The notes beneath the pieces were generated by a model that worked only from the letters and a program-made list of their open reading frames with translations, was not told the origin of the DNA and made no database searches. Source: Clostridiales bacterium (GTDB lineage Bacteria; Bacillota; Clostridia; Christensenellales; Aristaeellaceae). From it: DNA of 64,000 bases. The stretch is from assembly GCA_012729115.1 (NCBI GenBank), contig JAAYDR010000071.1, positions 1 through 64,000 on the forward strand, given 5' to 3'. Position 1 is the stretch's first letter; every line of letters starts with the position of its first letter. The position numbers were made by a program, and so were the translations under genes. Of the stretch, positions 52,837 to 62,141 are shown one piece after another.

Positions 52837-55086
52837 ATGGTCGCCCAGGTCATCGTGGACGTTGTACACAGCAACGTGGCCAAACCTTTTTCCTACGCCG
52901 TGCCCCCCGGAATGAAGCTGGTTCCCGGTACCCGGGTCAGAGTGCCCCTGGGCCGCAGGCAGGTGGACGGTTTGGTGGTGAGCCTGATGGGAGAGGAGGA
53001 TCTTCCCCCGGAGATGCCCCTGGCCAAGCTGAAGCCCATCACCGGTTCTCTGGAGGAATATCCGGCAGTGCTGCCTCCCTTGATGGCCCTGGCGGAGGAG
53101 ATTGCCCAAAGCGCCCATTGCCCCCTGGCTGAGTCCTTGCGGCTGATGCTGCCCGCGGCCATGCGGACCGGGCGGATCCAGGTAAAAACCGAGGAAATGG
53201 CGCGGCTTGCAACCGGTGTTGATGGCGTGGAAGCGGCGCAGGCTCAGAAGCGTTCTCCCAAGCGGGCGACCTTGCTCAGGCTGCTGGCGGATGGAAAGCC
53301 CCACCTGGTGCGGGAACTGGCCGAGATGGTGCGGGAGCCCCGGGAGGCCTTAAAGCGCCTGGAGGATGACGGGCTTGTCCGGCTGTACAGGGAGGAGGCC
53401 TACCGCAGCCCCTACGAAGATCTCCAAACGCCCCAGTCCACGCCGCCGGTGCTGACGGCCCAGCAACAGGAGGCCCTGTCCGGCATGCTTCCCCAGGTAG
53501 CGAAGGGCCGGGGTTCCTTTTTGCTCCATGGGGTTACCGGAAGCGGAAAGACCGAGGTGTACCTTGCATTGGTGCACAAGGTGCTGGAGATGGGCAGGAG
53601 CGCCATCGTGCTGGTGCCGGAAATTGCCCTGACCCCCCAGATGGTGAACTGGTTCCGGGGCCGATTCGGGCCCCAGACCGCCGTGCTCCACAGCCGGCTG
53701 ACAGAAGGCCAGCGGTATGACGAGTGGCGGCGTATCCGCAAGGGGGAAGCCCGGGTGGTGATCGGGGCCCGCAGCGCGATCTTTGCCCCGGTTCAGGATC
53801 TGGGCTTGATCGTGGTGGATGAGGAACATGAGCAGACCTACCTGAGCGACCGCCATCCCCGGTATGACGCCAGGCAAGTGGCTGGCAGCCGGTCGAGCCG
53901 GGAGAGGGCCACGCTGGTGCTCTCCAGTGCAACCCCCAGCATCCTGTCCTTTGCCAAGGCACGCCGGGGAGATTATACCCTGGTGGAAATGCCCTCCCGG
54001 GTGATGGATCGCCCAATGCCCACCGTGACAGTGGTGGATATGCGCAGGGAAATGGCGGCGGGAAACCGCTCCATTTTCAGTCTCCCATTGCTGGAAAAGC
54101 TGGGGGAGTGCACCCGGCAGGGGCAGCAGGCCATGCTTTTTCTCAACCGGCGGGGGTATAACACCTTTGTGAGCTGCCGCTCTTGCGGTTATGTGGTGAA
54201 ATGCGACGCCTGCGACATCTCCATGACCCTCCATCAGCCTGAGGGCGGGTCGGGACAGATGCGCTGCCATCTATGCGGTGCGGTAAAACCACCGCCCACC
54301 CAGTGTCCCTCCTGTGCAAGCCCCTACATCCGCTACTTTGGCAGCGGCACCCAGCGTGTGGAGGAAGAGCTGAAAAAGCTGCTTCCCGGTGTCAAGGCCC
54401 TGCGGATGGATATTGACACCACCAGGGAGAGGGACGCTCACCGGAAGATTCTGGATGCCTTTGGACAGGGGCAGGCCCAGGTGCTGATCGGTACGCAAAT
54501 GATTGCCAAGGGCCTGGACTTTCCCCAGGTGACTCTGGTGGGTGTGATGGCGGCGGATATGAGCCTGCATCTACCCGACTATCGGGCTCAGGAGAGGACC
54601 TTCCAGCTGATCACCCAGGTGGCGGGCCGGGCAGGCCGGGCAAACATTCCGGGAGAAGTAGTGGTGCAGACCTATCAGCCGGAGCATCCTTGCATCCAGG
54701 CGGCAGCAGCCCAGGATTACCGGACCTTCTTCACCCAGGAGTTCGAGCGGCGGCGCACAGGGCTCTATCCGCCCTTCACGATGCTGACCCGCTTGCTGGT
54801 GGAATGCCCCCGGGAGGAGGAAGCCCAGGAAATGGCCCAAAGGCTTTACGAGGCCGTTCAGGGGTACCTGCTGTCCCACCCCGTCCAGAAAAAGCGGGTG
54901 CTGATGTGCCGCCTGGACGAGGCTCCGGTGAAAAAAATAAGGGGACAATATCGGTATCATGTACTGCTGAAGCTCTTTGAGCACCCGGACGCCAAGCCTG
55001 TGCTGGAGATGCTGGCTCAATTGGCGGCAGTGGACGGGGAAAGCTGCCGGGTCTATGTGGAGGTCAACCCGGCCACGCTCATGTAA
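52837..55086 (+). CDS. priA: Primosomal protein N' (replication restart helicase PriA)
   Basis: A 749-residue PriA. The N-terminal 3'-DNA-binding domain (VDVVHSNVAKPFSYAVPPG) is followed by a superfamily 2 helicase core with Walker A GVTGSGKTEVYL, DEEH box (VVDEEHEQTY), a zinc region with paired cysteines (CRSCGYVVKCDACD, later CHLCG and CPSC) and the QMIAKGLDFPQVTLVG and QVAGRAGR motifs. It reloads the replisome at stalled forks. It opens a nine-gene housekeeping operon in the order common in Firmicutes. AAAGGGGGAGG lies upstream of the ATG. Confidence 0.95.
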   Translation: MVAQVIVDVVHSNVAKPFSYAVPPGMKLVPGTRVRVPLGRRQVDGLVVSLMGEEDLPPEMPLAKLKPITGSLEEYPAVLPPLMALAEEIAQSAHCPLAESLRLMLPAAMRTGRIQVKTEEMARLATGVDGVEAAQAQKRSPKRATLLRLLADGKPHLVRELAEMVREPREALKRLEDDGLVRLYREEAYRSPYEDLQTPQSTPPVLTAQQQEALSGMLPQVAKGRGSFLLHGVTGSGKTEVYLALVHKVLEMGRSAIVLVPEIALTPQMVNWFRGRFGPQTAVLHSRLTEGQRYDEWRRIRKGEARVVIGARSAIFAPVQDLGLIVVDEEHEQTYLSDRHPRYDARQVAGSRSSRERATLVLSSATPSILSFAKARRGDYTLVEMPSRVMDRPMPTVTVVDMRREMAAGNRSIFSLPLLEKLGECTRQGQQAMLFLNRRGYNTFVSCRSCGYVVKCDACDISMTLHQPEGGSGQMRCHLCGAVKPPPTQCPSCASPYIRYFGSGTQRVEEELKKLLPGVKALRMDIDTTRERDAHRKILDAFGQGQAQVLIGTQMIAKGLDFPQVTLVGVMAADMSLHLPDYRAQERTFQLITQVAGRAGRANIPGEVVVQTYQPEHPCIQAAAAQDYRTFFTQEFERRRTGLYPPFTMLTRLLVECPREEEAQEMAQRLYEAVQGYLLSHPVQKKRVLMCRLDEAPVKKIRGQYRYHVLLKLFEHPDAKPVLEMLAQLAAVDGESCRVYVEVNPATLM

Positions 55087-55104
55087 AGGAAGGAGAAAAG
55101 AAAG

Positions 55105-55644
55105 ATGGCGATTCGAAAGATCGTGGAAATTGGCGATGAGAAGCTGCGCAAGAAAGCCAAAAAGGTGGAGAAGTTTGACCTGCGGCTGAAAGTACTGCTC
55201 AAAGACATGGCCGATACGATGTACAAAGCGGAGGGGGTGGGCCTGGCGGCTCCTCAGGTGGGTATTTTGCGCCGGGTTGTGGTGGTGGATGTGGGAGAAG
55301 GCCTGATAGAGCTGGTCAACCCTGAGATCATCGATGCCCAGGGAGCGGAATGTGGACCGGAGGGTTGTTTGAGCGTACCCGGACGAAGCGGCATGGTGAC
55401 CCGGCCCTCCAAGGTGACGGTTCGCGCTCAGGATGCAAAAGGTGCGTATTTTGAGCTTACCGGAGAGGGATACCTGGCCCGGGCCCTGTGCCATGAAATC
55501 GACCATTTGAACGGCGTGCTGTATGTGGACATCATGGATCGGGAGATCTTCCCCGATGAAGTGGAGGAAGAGGACGAGGGGAACGATGGCGGCGGGTTGC
55601 CCGGCGCCGACTCCACCCCCACAGACAAGGAGGAGCAGCAGTGA
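55105..55644 (+). CDS. def: Peptide deformylase
   Basis: A 179-residue iron/zinc peptide deformylase. The three family motifs are intact: [19 protein letters not shown] (metal Cys) and [10 protein letters not shown] (two metal His and the catalytic Glu). It removes the formyl group of nascent proteins and is paired with fmt directly downstream (4-bp overlap). The last ~25 residues are acidic and Gly-rich ([13 protein letters not shown]) and go beyond the conserved domain. AAGGAG is present upstream. Confidence 0.95.
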   Translation: MAIRKIVEIGDEKLRKKAKKVEKFDLRLKVLLKDMADTMYKAEGVGLAAPQVGILRRVVVVDVGEGLIELVNPEIIDAQGAECGPEGCLSVPGRSGMVTRPSKVTVRAQDAKGAYFELTGEGYLARALCHEIDHLNGVLYVDIMDREIFPDEVEEEDEGNDGGGLPGADSTPTDKEEQQ

Positions 55645-56594
55645 GCCTCCGTGTGGTGTTCATGGGCACGCCCCATTTTGCGGTGCCTTCCCTGCAAGCG
55701 CTGGTGGAAGCGGGATATGATGTGGCAGGGGTGTTTACCCAGCCGGACCGCCCCAAAGGCAGGGGGGGAAAGGTGGAGCAGAGCCCGGTGAAGGAGTATG
55801 CTGTGAGCCGGGGCATCCCGGTTTTCCAGCCCAACCGCATCCGTGTGGATGGGGTGGCGGACCTGCGGAGCCTTGCCCCGGATCTTTGCGTCACCGCTGC
55901 CTTTGGCCAGATTCTTTCCCAGGAGGTGCTGGACATCCCGCCCCTTGGCACGGTGAATGTCCATGCATCCCTGCTGCCCCGGCACAGGGGAGCTGCCCCG
56001 GTGCAATGGGCCATCCTGCAGGGCGATGGGGAAACCGGGATCACCACCATGCTCACAGACAAGGGCATCGATACCGGGGATATCCTGCTCAAGGCCGCCT
56101 GCTCCATCCTGGAGACGGATACGGCGGGAGGCTTGCTTCAGAAGCTGTCCGGCATGGGCGCGGAGTTGCTGCTGAAAACCATTGTCCTGCTGGAGCAGGG
56201 GACCTGCCCCAGACAAAAGCAGCTCGAGTCGGATGCCACCTATGAACCGATGCTCACCAAGGAGATGGGTTTGCTTCATTTTGGGGAAGGAACCCAGCTT
56301 TGCCTGCGCCGGGTGAGGGCCATGGATCCGTGGCCCGGTGCCTATGCCCGGCTGGAAGAAGGCGTGCTGAAGGTGTGGCAGGCCGCCGCGGTAGAGGACG
56401 AGGGCGGGCGGGATGCCCGGCCCGGAACCATTCTTTCCGCGGACAGCAGTCATGGACTGGTGCTCGCCACAGAAGATGGAGCCATCCGGCTTATCCAGGT
56501 TCAGGCTCCCAATGGGAAACGAATGGATGCGAGAGATTTTTTAAGAGGTCACGCAATGCAAACGGGCAGGCTGCTCAGTGAGGTGAGGCTATGA
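55641..56594 (+). CDS. fmt: Methionyl-tRNA formyltransferase
   Basis: A 317-residue enzyme. The N-terminal formyltransferase domain has [22 protein letters not shown], and the catalytic region [20 protein letters not shown] with Asn and His, then GITTM and DTGDIL blocks; the C-terminal OB-like domain binds tRNA. It formylates initiator Met-tRNA with 10-formyl-THF. The start overlaps def and the stop overlaps rsmB (ATGA at both ends). Confidence 0.95.
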   Translation: MSLRVVFMGTPHFAVPSLQALVEAGYDVAGVFTQPDRPKGRGGKVEQSPVKEYAVSRGIPVFQPNRIRVDGVADLRSLAPDLCVTAAFGQILSQEVLDIPPLGTVNVHASLLPRHRGAAPVQWAILQGDGETGITTMLTDKGIDTGDILLKAACSILETDTAGGLLQKLSGMGAELLLKTIVLLEQGTCPRQKQLESDATYEPMLTKEMGLLHFGEGTQLCLRRVRAMDPWPGAYARLEEGVLKVWQAAAVEDEGGRDARPGTILSADSSHGLVLATEDGAIRLIQVQAPNGKRMDARDFLRGHAMQTGRLLSEVRL

Positions 56595-58420
56595 ATCGGG
56601 ACGGAAAAGGACCTGGAAAGCCCGCGCAGGGTGGGAGATCTTTTTCAGCGGGCAGGGGAAAGCCTGTAGGAAGCGGAAAGCCCGCGCAGGGTGGGAGACC
56701 TTTTGCAGGGGGCAGAGGAAAACCCGCAGGAAACGCAAAGCCCTCGGGAAATGGAACAGGCTTTGGAGGGCCCAGGCCCGTGGGAAGCGACAAGAGAAGA
56801 GAGCTCAATCCCTCGGGCGGAGCCAAGCCCTATGGAAGTGGGAAGCCTGTTGGCAGCGGGCCCAGGCCTTTGGGAAGCGCCAAGCTTATTGGCAATGGGC
56901 CCAAGCCTTTGGGAAGCACCAAACCTGTTGGCACCTCCGGACCTGCCAGAACTCCCAAACCCGCTCCCGGAGCACGGCCTGCCTACGGACGCCGGCCTGC
57001 CGGCACAGTCATTCGCACCCCCTCCGGTGCGCGGCCTACCCCCCGGCCAGTTTCCCGCCCCCCCGAGGAGTCTACGGGGCTGACCATGGGAGCGCGCCGC
57101 CTGGCGCTGGAGGTGCTGAGGGGAGTCCATGAGAAGGGCGCGTATGCTGCCCTGGCACTGAACCAAAGCCTCGCCACATCCCGCCTGAGCCCCATAGACC
57201 GCCGCCTGGTGACCAGCATCGTCTACGGCGTGCTGGAAAACCAGATCAAGATCGATTTTGCCCTGGACAGGCTGATGGAGCATCCCACCCGGGACATCGT
57301 CCTGCGGGACATCCTGCGCCTGAGTGCCTGCCAAATCCTCTTCCATGACCGGATTCCGGATAGCGCCGCTGTCAACGAGGGTGTTAAGCTGGCAAAGGCC
57401 ATGGACATGGAGGGAGCCGCCGGGTTTCTCAATGCCGTGCTGCGCAACCTGGTTCGCGGCAAGGATGAAATTCCCTGGCCCAAGGAAGAGGACGATTATC
57501 GGACATACTTGCATGTCATGGGCAGCATGCCCCTTTGGATTGTGGACCGCCTTACAGAAGCTTACGGCCCGGAGGAAGCCAAGGCCATCGCCATGCACCG
57601 CGCCCAGAACCATCCCATGGTGGTGCGGCCCAATATGCTGCGCCTGACAGATGCGCAGTTTGAAACGCTGCTGCATCAAAAGGTCTGGCAAGTAACCAGG
57701 GGTCTGGCCCCTCATGCCTACCTGGTCAGTGGAGCTGCGGAAATCACCCTGGACCGCGACTACCAAAAAGGGATGTTCTCCATACAGGGCCAGAGCAGCA
57801 TGCTGGCGGCGGAGGCCGTGCAGGCCAAGCCGGGAATGAAGGTGCTGGACGCCTGCGCCGCGCCGGGAGGCAAAAGTGCTTACCTGTGCGAAGCCATGCA
57901 GGGCACGGGCAGGGTTTATGCCTGGGAGCTCCATGAGAAGCGGGCCATGCTGCTGGAAAGCACCAAGCGCAGACTGGGTCTGGAAAACCTGCGCATCTCC
58001 GTGCGTGACGCCGCTGAACCCAAACCGGAGATGGAGGGAACCCTGGACGCAGTACTGCTGGACGCCCCGTGCAGCGGCCTTGGGGTCATGGTGGAGAAGC
58101 CGGATTTGAAGTACCGGGTGCAGCCCGGGGACATAGAGCCGATTGTATCCCAGCAAAAGAAACTGCTGGAAGCCCTTTGCCGCTTTGTAAAGCCCGGCGG
58201 GCTCCTGGTTTACAGCACCTGCTCCATCCTGCCGGAAGAAAATGCGGAGCAGATCGCTTCTTTCCTGAACGCGCATCCGGAGTTTACCGTAGAACCCCTG
58301 CCCGTATCCTTTCCCCAGGAGCTGCGGCTCAAGCAGAACGCCCTGGGTCTCCAGCTGCTGGGCTACCGGGATGAGGTGGAGGGTTTCTACATCGTCCGGC
58401 TGCGCAAGGCGAGGGCCTGA
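56591..58420 (+). CDS. rsmB: 16S rRNA (cytosine-967-C5)-methyltransferase with long repetitive N-terminus
   Basis: A 609-residue RsmB, about 150 residues longer than usual. Residues ~1-160 are a low-complexity Gly/Lys/Pro/Arg/Ser stretch, partly built from a 20-residue repeat. The NusB-like RNA-binding domain then follows (ARRLALEVLRGVHEKGAYAALALN, ~165-300). The methyltransferase domain (~330-609) has SAM motif DACAAPGGKS, the catalytic Cys-containing VLLDAPCSGLGVMV and VYSTCSILPEEN. The start overlaps the fmt stop. The extension is highly basic and could bind RNA. Confidence 0.92.
   Translation: MNRDGKGPGKPAQGGRSFSAGRGKPVGSGKPAQGGRPFAGGRGKPAGNAKPSGNGTGFGGPRPVGSDKRRELNPSGGAKPYGSGKPVGSGPRPLGSAKLIGNGPKPLGSTKPVGTSGPARTPKPAPGARPAYGRRPAGTVIRTPSGARPTPRPVSRPPEESTGLTMGARRLALEVLRGVHEKGAYAALALNQSLATSRLSPIDRRLVTSIVYGVLENQIKIDFALDRLMEHPTRDIVLRDILRLSACQILFHDRIPDSAAVNEGVKLAKAMDMEGAAGFLNAVLRNLVRGKDEIPWPKEEDDYRTYLHVMGSMPLWIVDRLTEAYGPEEAKAIAMHRAQNHPMVVRPNMLRLTDAQFETLLHQKVWQVTRGLAPHAYLVSGAAEITLDRDYQKGMFSIQGQSSMLAAEAVQAKPGMKVLDACAAPGGKSAYLCEAMQGTGRVYAWELHEKRAMLLESTKRRLGLENLRISVRDAAEPKPEMEGTLDAVLLDAPCSGLGVMVEKPDLKYRVQPGDIEPIVSQQKKLLEALCRFVKPGGLLVYSTCSILPEENAEQIASFLNAHPEFTVEPLPVSFPQELRLKQNALGLQLLGYRDEVEGFYIVRLRKARA
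56611..56740 (+). repeat. 60-nt tandem repeat in rsmB
   Basis: GGAAAGCCCGCGCAGGGTGG begins at 56615 and again at 56675, an exact period of 60 nt (20 codons). The flanking parts of the two units also match with a few changes, and a weaker third unit follows. The translated unit is a GKPAQGGR...GRGKP pattern. Confidence 0.75.
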
Positions 58421-58422
58421 CC

Positions 58423-59508
58423 ATGGCGGACAAACGCGTGCTGCTGGACATGACACGGGAGGAGCTGGCCCAATTCCTGACGGAGATGGGCCAGCCTGCC
58501 TTTCGTGCCGGGCAGCTTTTTTCCTGGCTGCACAAGGGCGTGCCCTTTTCCCGGATGCTCAACCTTCCCGCCTCCCTCAGGGAGGAGCTGGCTGCCCATT
58601 GCCATGACCTGCCCCTTCAAATTCACCGGGCCATTCCCTCCCGTAGGGATGATACGGTGAAGTTTCTCCTGGCCTGCGCCGATGGCCACCTGATCGAAAG
58701 TGTGCTCATGCACTACCACTACGGCTATACCCTGTGTGTGTCCACCCAGGTGGGCTGCCTGATGGGCTGCGCCTTTTGCGCCAGCACCTTGGGCGGCTGC
58801 GCCCGCGACCTTTCCGCTGGGGAGATGCTCTCACAGGTGCTGCTTGCCAACGGGTATCTTGGTGACAAGGGCAAGGTGGGTCATGTGGTGCTCATGGGCA
58901 GCGGGGAGCCGCTGGCCAATTATGACGCTACCGTGCGCTTCCTGCGCCTGCTCAACGACCCTCAGGGACTCATGATCAGCCTGCGCAACGTTTCTCTGAG
59001 CACCTGCGGTCTGGTGCCCGAAATTGGGCAGCTGGCCGGGGAGGGGCTTCCCATTACCCTCAGCGTTTCCCTTCACGCCCCCAATGACGAAATACGGCGG
59101 CAGATCATGCCCATTGCCAAGCGTTATCCGCTTAATGAGCTGATGGCTGCGGTGAGGGAATATGTGCGCAAAACGGGCCGCCGGGTGGTCTTTGAATATG
59201 CGCTGATTGGAAACCTGAACAGCCACCCCAGTCACGCCAGAGAGCTGGCGGAGCTCCTGCGGGGCCTGCAATGCCACGTCAATCTGATTCCCTTGAACCC
59301 TGTGCCGGAACGGGGTCTGGCTTCCGCCACCCCCCAGGCGGTGAAGGCCTTTTTAGCTGAGCTGGAACGCCTTCACATCTCCGCCACCTGCCGCCGGGAA
59401 ATGGGTCAGGACATCAGCGGGGCATGCGGCCAGCTGCGTAACCGGCACTTGAAAAGCGAGGGAAAACTTGATAGGATAATGGAGAGCACGGATCCCCGGG
59501 ACATCTGA
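58423..59508 (+). CDS. rlmN: Dual-specificity 23S rRNA/tRNA (adenine-C2)-methyltransferase RlmN
   Basis: A 361-residue radical SAM methylase. The iron-sulfur motif is CLMGCAFCAS (CxxxCxxC) near residue 110. The second catalytic cysteine is in TCRREMGQDISGACGQL near the C-terminus, and the LMGSGEPLANY and SVSLHAPND blocks are typical. It methylates A2503 of 23S rRNA. It starts two bases after the rsmB stop. Confidence 0.94.
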   Translation: MADKRVLLDMTREELAQFLTEMGQPAFRAGQLFSWLHKGVPFSRMLNLPASLREELAAHCHDLPLQIHRAIPSRRDDTVKFLLACADGHLIESVLMHYHYGYTLCVSTQVGCLMGCAFCASTLGGCARDLSAGEMLSQVLLANGYLGDKGKVGHVVLMGSGEPLANYDATVRFLRLLNDPQGLMISLRNVSLSTCGLVPEIGQLAGEGLPITLSVSLHAPNDEIRRQIMPIAKRYPLNELMAAVREYVRKTGRRVVFEYALIGNLNSHPSHARELAELLRGLQCHVNLIPLNPVPERGLASATPQAVKAFLAELERLHISATCRREMGQDISGACGQLRNRHLKSEGKLDRIMESTDPRDI

Positions 59509-59532
59509 GAGACGGAAGCAGGTGAAGGCAGA

Positions 59533-60243
59533 ATGTTGGTGTATACGAAAACCCATCGGGGGCTGGTAAGGGCCTCCAATCAGGACAACCTGCTTTTGGT
59601 TGATCAGGTCTATGGGGTGGCCGACGGCATGGGGGGGCACAACGGAGGGGAAACCGCCAGCCGTATGGCGGTTCATGTGCTCACCAGCGCGCTTAAGGGA
59701 AAATCACCCCAGGAGCATGCGCTCAAAATCGCTCTGGAAGCGGCCAACCGCCGAATCTATGAGATGGGACGCCAGGACCCCAAGCTTTCGGGCATGGGCA
59801 CCACATTGACCCTGCTTTGGGAAGAGGAAAATAGGATGTGGATCGGCCATGTGGGGGACAGCCGGGCCTATCTGCTGCGCAAGAAGAAGCTCACCCGCCA
59901 GACAGAGGATCATTCTATGGTGGCGGAGCTGCTTAAAAACAAGCTCATAACCCCGCAGATGGCGGCTTCCCATCCCTACCGCAATGTGATTACCAAGGCC
60001 CTGGGCATCGACCCCATCGTGGAGCCCGACGTGATGGCGGTGGAGAAGAAGCAAGGAGATGTATGGCTGGTCTGCACAGACGGGCTGTACAATATGGTGC
60101 CGGACGAGCAGATCGCACTGGTCCTGGAGACCCTTTCCCTGGAAAAGGCGGCAGACAAGCTCCTGGAACTGGCCATTGAGCATGGCGGCCAGGATAACGT
60201 CAGCTTTGTATTGGGCAGGGTCACGGAGGTGGAGACCCCATGA
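59533..60243 (+). CDS. prpC: PP2C-type serine/threonine protein phosphatase
   Basis: A 236-residue PrpC/Stp phosphatase. Metal-binding aspartates are in RASNQDNLLLVDQVYGVADGMGGH at the N-terminus, in GHVGDSRAYLLR, in VCTDGLYNMV and in GGQDNVSFVLG. It reverses phosphorylation by the PASTA kinase encoded immediately downstream with an ATGA overlap. The pair controls cell-wall growth and spore germination in related bacteria. Confidence 0.93.
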   Translation: MLVYTKTHRGLVRASNQDNLLLVDQVYGVADGMGGHNGGETASRMAVHVLTSALKGKSPQEHALKIALEAANRRIYEMGRQDPKLSGMGTTLTLLWEEENRMWIGHVGDSRAYLLRKKKLTRQTEDHSMVAELLKNKLITPQMAASHPYRNVITKALGIDPIVEPDVMAVEKKQGDVWLVCTDGLYNMVPDEQIALVLETLSLEKAADKLLELAIEHGGQDNVSFVLGRVTEVETP

Positions 60244-62141
60244 TGAAGGGTATGGTCTTCGCCGAGCGCTACAAGCTGGTGGATTTTATCGGCGAGGGTG
60301 GGATGTCCCTGGTCTACCGGGCGGTGGATATCCGCACCGGCCACAGCGTAGCGGTGAAGATCCTTAAAAGCGAGTATAATAGCGACAGCGAGTTCCTGGA
60401 GCGGTTTCAGCGGGAGGCTCATGCCGCCAGCCTGATGTCCCACCACAACATTGTAAATTTGCTTGATGTGGGGGCGGAGGGAGAGTATCGTTATCTGGTG
60501 CTGGAATATGTCAGCGGCAATACCTTAAAGCAGATCATCCGCCAAAAGGGATGCCTCAGCACAAACACCGCCATCCAGATTACGATTCGCATCCTCAGCG
60601 CCTTGCAGCACGCCCATGATAACGGCATCATTCACAGGGACATCAAACCCCAAAACATTCTGGTTCACAGCGACGGCCATGTGAAGGTGGCGGATTTCGG
60701 CATTGCCCGTATGACCAGTGCCCTGACCATCAGCAAGGGGGACACGGTGGTGGGCTCCGTCCACTATTCCTCTCCTGAGCAGGCCAGCGGTGCGGTGGTG
60801 GATTCCACCAGCGATATCTATTCCACCGGCGTGGTACTCTATGAGATGCTCACCGGCCATGTGCCCTTTACCGGGGATACCCCTGTGGCCGTAGCCATGC
60901 AGCACATCAAGGCAGTCCCGCCGCCCATCAGCGATTATAATCCGGATGTGCCCCCGGCGATTGTGGGCGTGGTGATGAGGGCCCTGGAAAAGTCTCCCAG
61001 GAAGCGCTACCAGAGTGCCCGGGAGATGGCCGAAGCCCTGGCCAAGGCCCGGGATGGGAAGGAAGAGCCTCTCACCCTGCCCCTGGCTGCAGGCACTTGC
61101 GGCCCCGGCAAGGCCAAGACAACTCCCAATGGACAGGACAAGCGAACCGGTGAATCCCGTGGGACGGGAGCCCAGACCGGCCGGGCGGGCACTTCACGCT
61201 CCCAGGCAAGGCACAGGCCTGCCTGGTGGCTTACGGTGCTGCTGGTGGTAGCGGTGCTTGGGGTTTTAGCCCTTGGAATCATTCAGATTTACAATCAGGT
61301 GGCTACCAGCGCCGTCGCCCCGGAGTTGGTGGATTTGCCCCTGGAGGAAGCACAAAACCTTGCCCGACGGGCGGGGCTGAATCTGCAAAAGACCGAGATT
61401 AACCACGATACCATACCCGCAGGCGTGGTGATCTCCCAGATTCCGGAGCCCGATACCCCCATGGTAAAGGGGGACAGTGTGGTCATCACCCTAAGCCTGG
61501 GGCCGCTTACCTCCCTGGCTCCCAATCTATTGGGAATGCCCCTGGAGGAAGCGTCCGCCAAACTCAAGGAGAAGGGCCTGGGGATGGTCGTGTTCAAGAT
61601 TGCCTCCAGCGAGCCTCTGGATCGGGTGATTTCCCAGAATCCGCAGGCAGGACAACCCTGTCCCCTGGGCACAGAGGTGGAGATCACCATTTCCGGTGGC
61701 AGCACCATGGTTCCCGATGTCTCCGGCATGACCTATGACGAGGCGGCGGCCCTGTTGCAGGAGAACCGGATCACCGTGAGCAAACTGGAATATGTTGAGG
61801 TGGAGGATCAAAAGATCATCGGTCAGGTAGTGGCCCAATCCCCCACGGCGGGCACCCTGGCCATTTTGGGAGCTCAGGCGACGCTGACCCTTGCCAAAAA
61901 GAGCAAGGCCTATCACTCTCAGGTGAACGTCAGCCTGCCCGCCTCGGCCCAGAGCCGAAGCATCCGGGTGGCTTTGGTGGAGGACGGCAAGGAAGTGGAG
62001 CAGTTGAGCAGCGTTGTGCCTGCCAGCCAAACGGTCACGTCTTTGCTGGTCCCGCTGTCCTCGGATCTGGAGGGTACCCTGGTATACAGAGTCTACGTCA
62101 ATGATATGCTCTGGGATGAGTCGGAGGTTCAACTGCAGTGA
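60240..62141 (+). CDS. prkC: PASTA-domain Ser/Thr protein kinase PrkC
   Basis: A 633-residue membrane kinase. The Hanks-type kinase domain (~10-270) has the catalytic loop HRDIKPQNILV, the DFG motif (VADFGIARM) and an activation segment with GSVHYSSPEQA. A basic, disordered linker (~280-325) leads to one transmembrane helix (~328-350). Three PASTA repeats follow, from ~355 to ~550, then a ~80-residue C-terminal beta domain. PASTA repeats sense muropeptides or lipid II. GTGA overlap with rsgA. Confidence 0.95.
   Translation: MMKGMVFAERYKLVDFIGEGGMSLVYRAVDIRTGHSVAVKILKSEYNSDSEFLERFQREAHAASLMSHHNIVNLLDVGAEGEYRYLVLEYVSGNTLKQIIRQKGCLSTNTAIQITIRILSALQHAHDNGIIHRDIKPQNILVHSDGHVKVADFGIARMTSALTISKGDTVVGSVHYSSPEQASGAVVDSTSDIYSTGVVLYEMLTGHVPFTGDTPVAVAMQHIKAVPPPISDYNPDVPPAIVGVVMRALEKSPRKRYQSAREMAEALAKARDGKEEPLTLPLAAGTCGPGKAKTTPNGQDKRTGESRGTGAQTGRAGTSRSQARHRPAWWLTVLLVVAVLGVLALGIIQIYNQVATSAVAPELVDLPLEEAQNLARRAGLNLQKTEINHDTIPAGVVISQIPEPDTPMVKGDSVVITLSLGPLTSLAPNLLGMPLEEASAKLKEKGLGMVVFKIASSEPLDRVISQNPQAGQPCPLGTEVEITISGGSTMVPDVSGMTYDEAAALLQENRITVSKLEYVEVEDQKIIGQVVAQSPTAGTLAILGAQATLTLAKKSKAYHSQVNVSLPASAQSRSIRVALVEDGKEVEQLSSVVPASQTVTSLLVPLSSDLEGTLVYRVYVNDMLWDESEVQLQ

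Noticed and set aside
56611-56740. CRISPR-like repeat array
   Set aside because: The repeats lie in frame inside rsmB, have a 60-nt period equal to 20 codons and no unique spacers; no cas genes are nearby.
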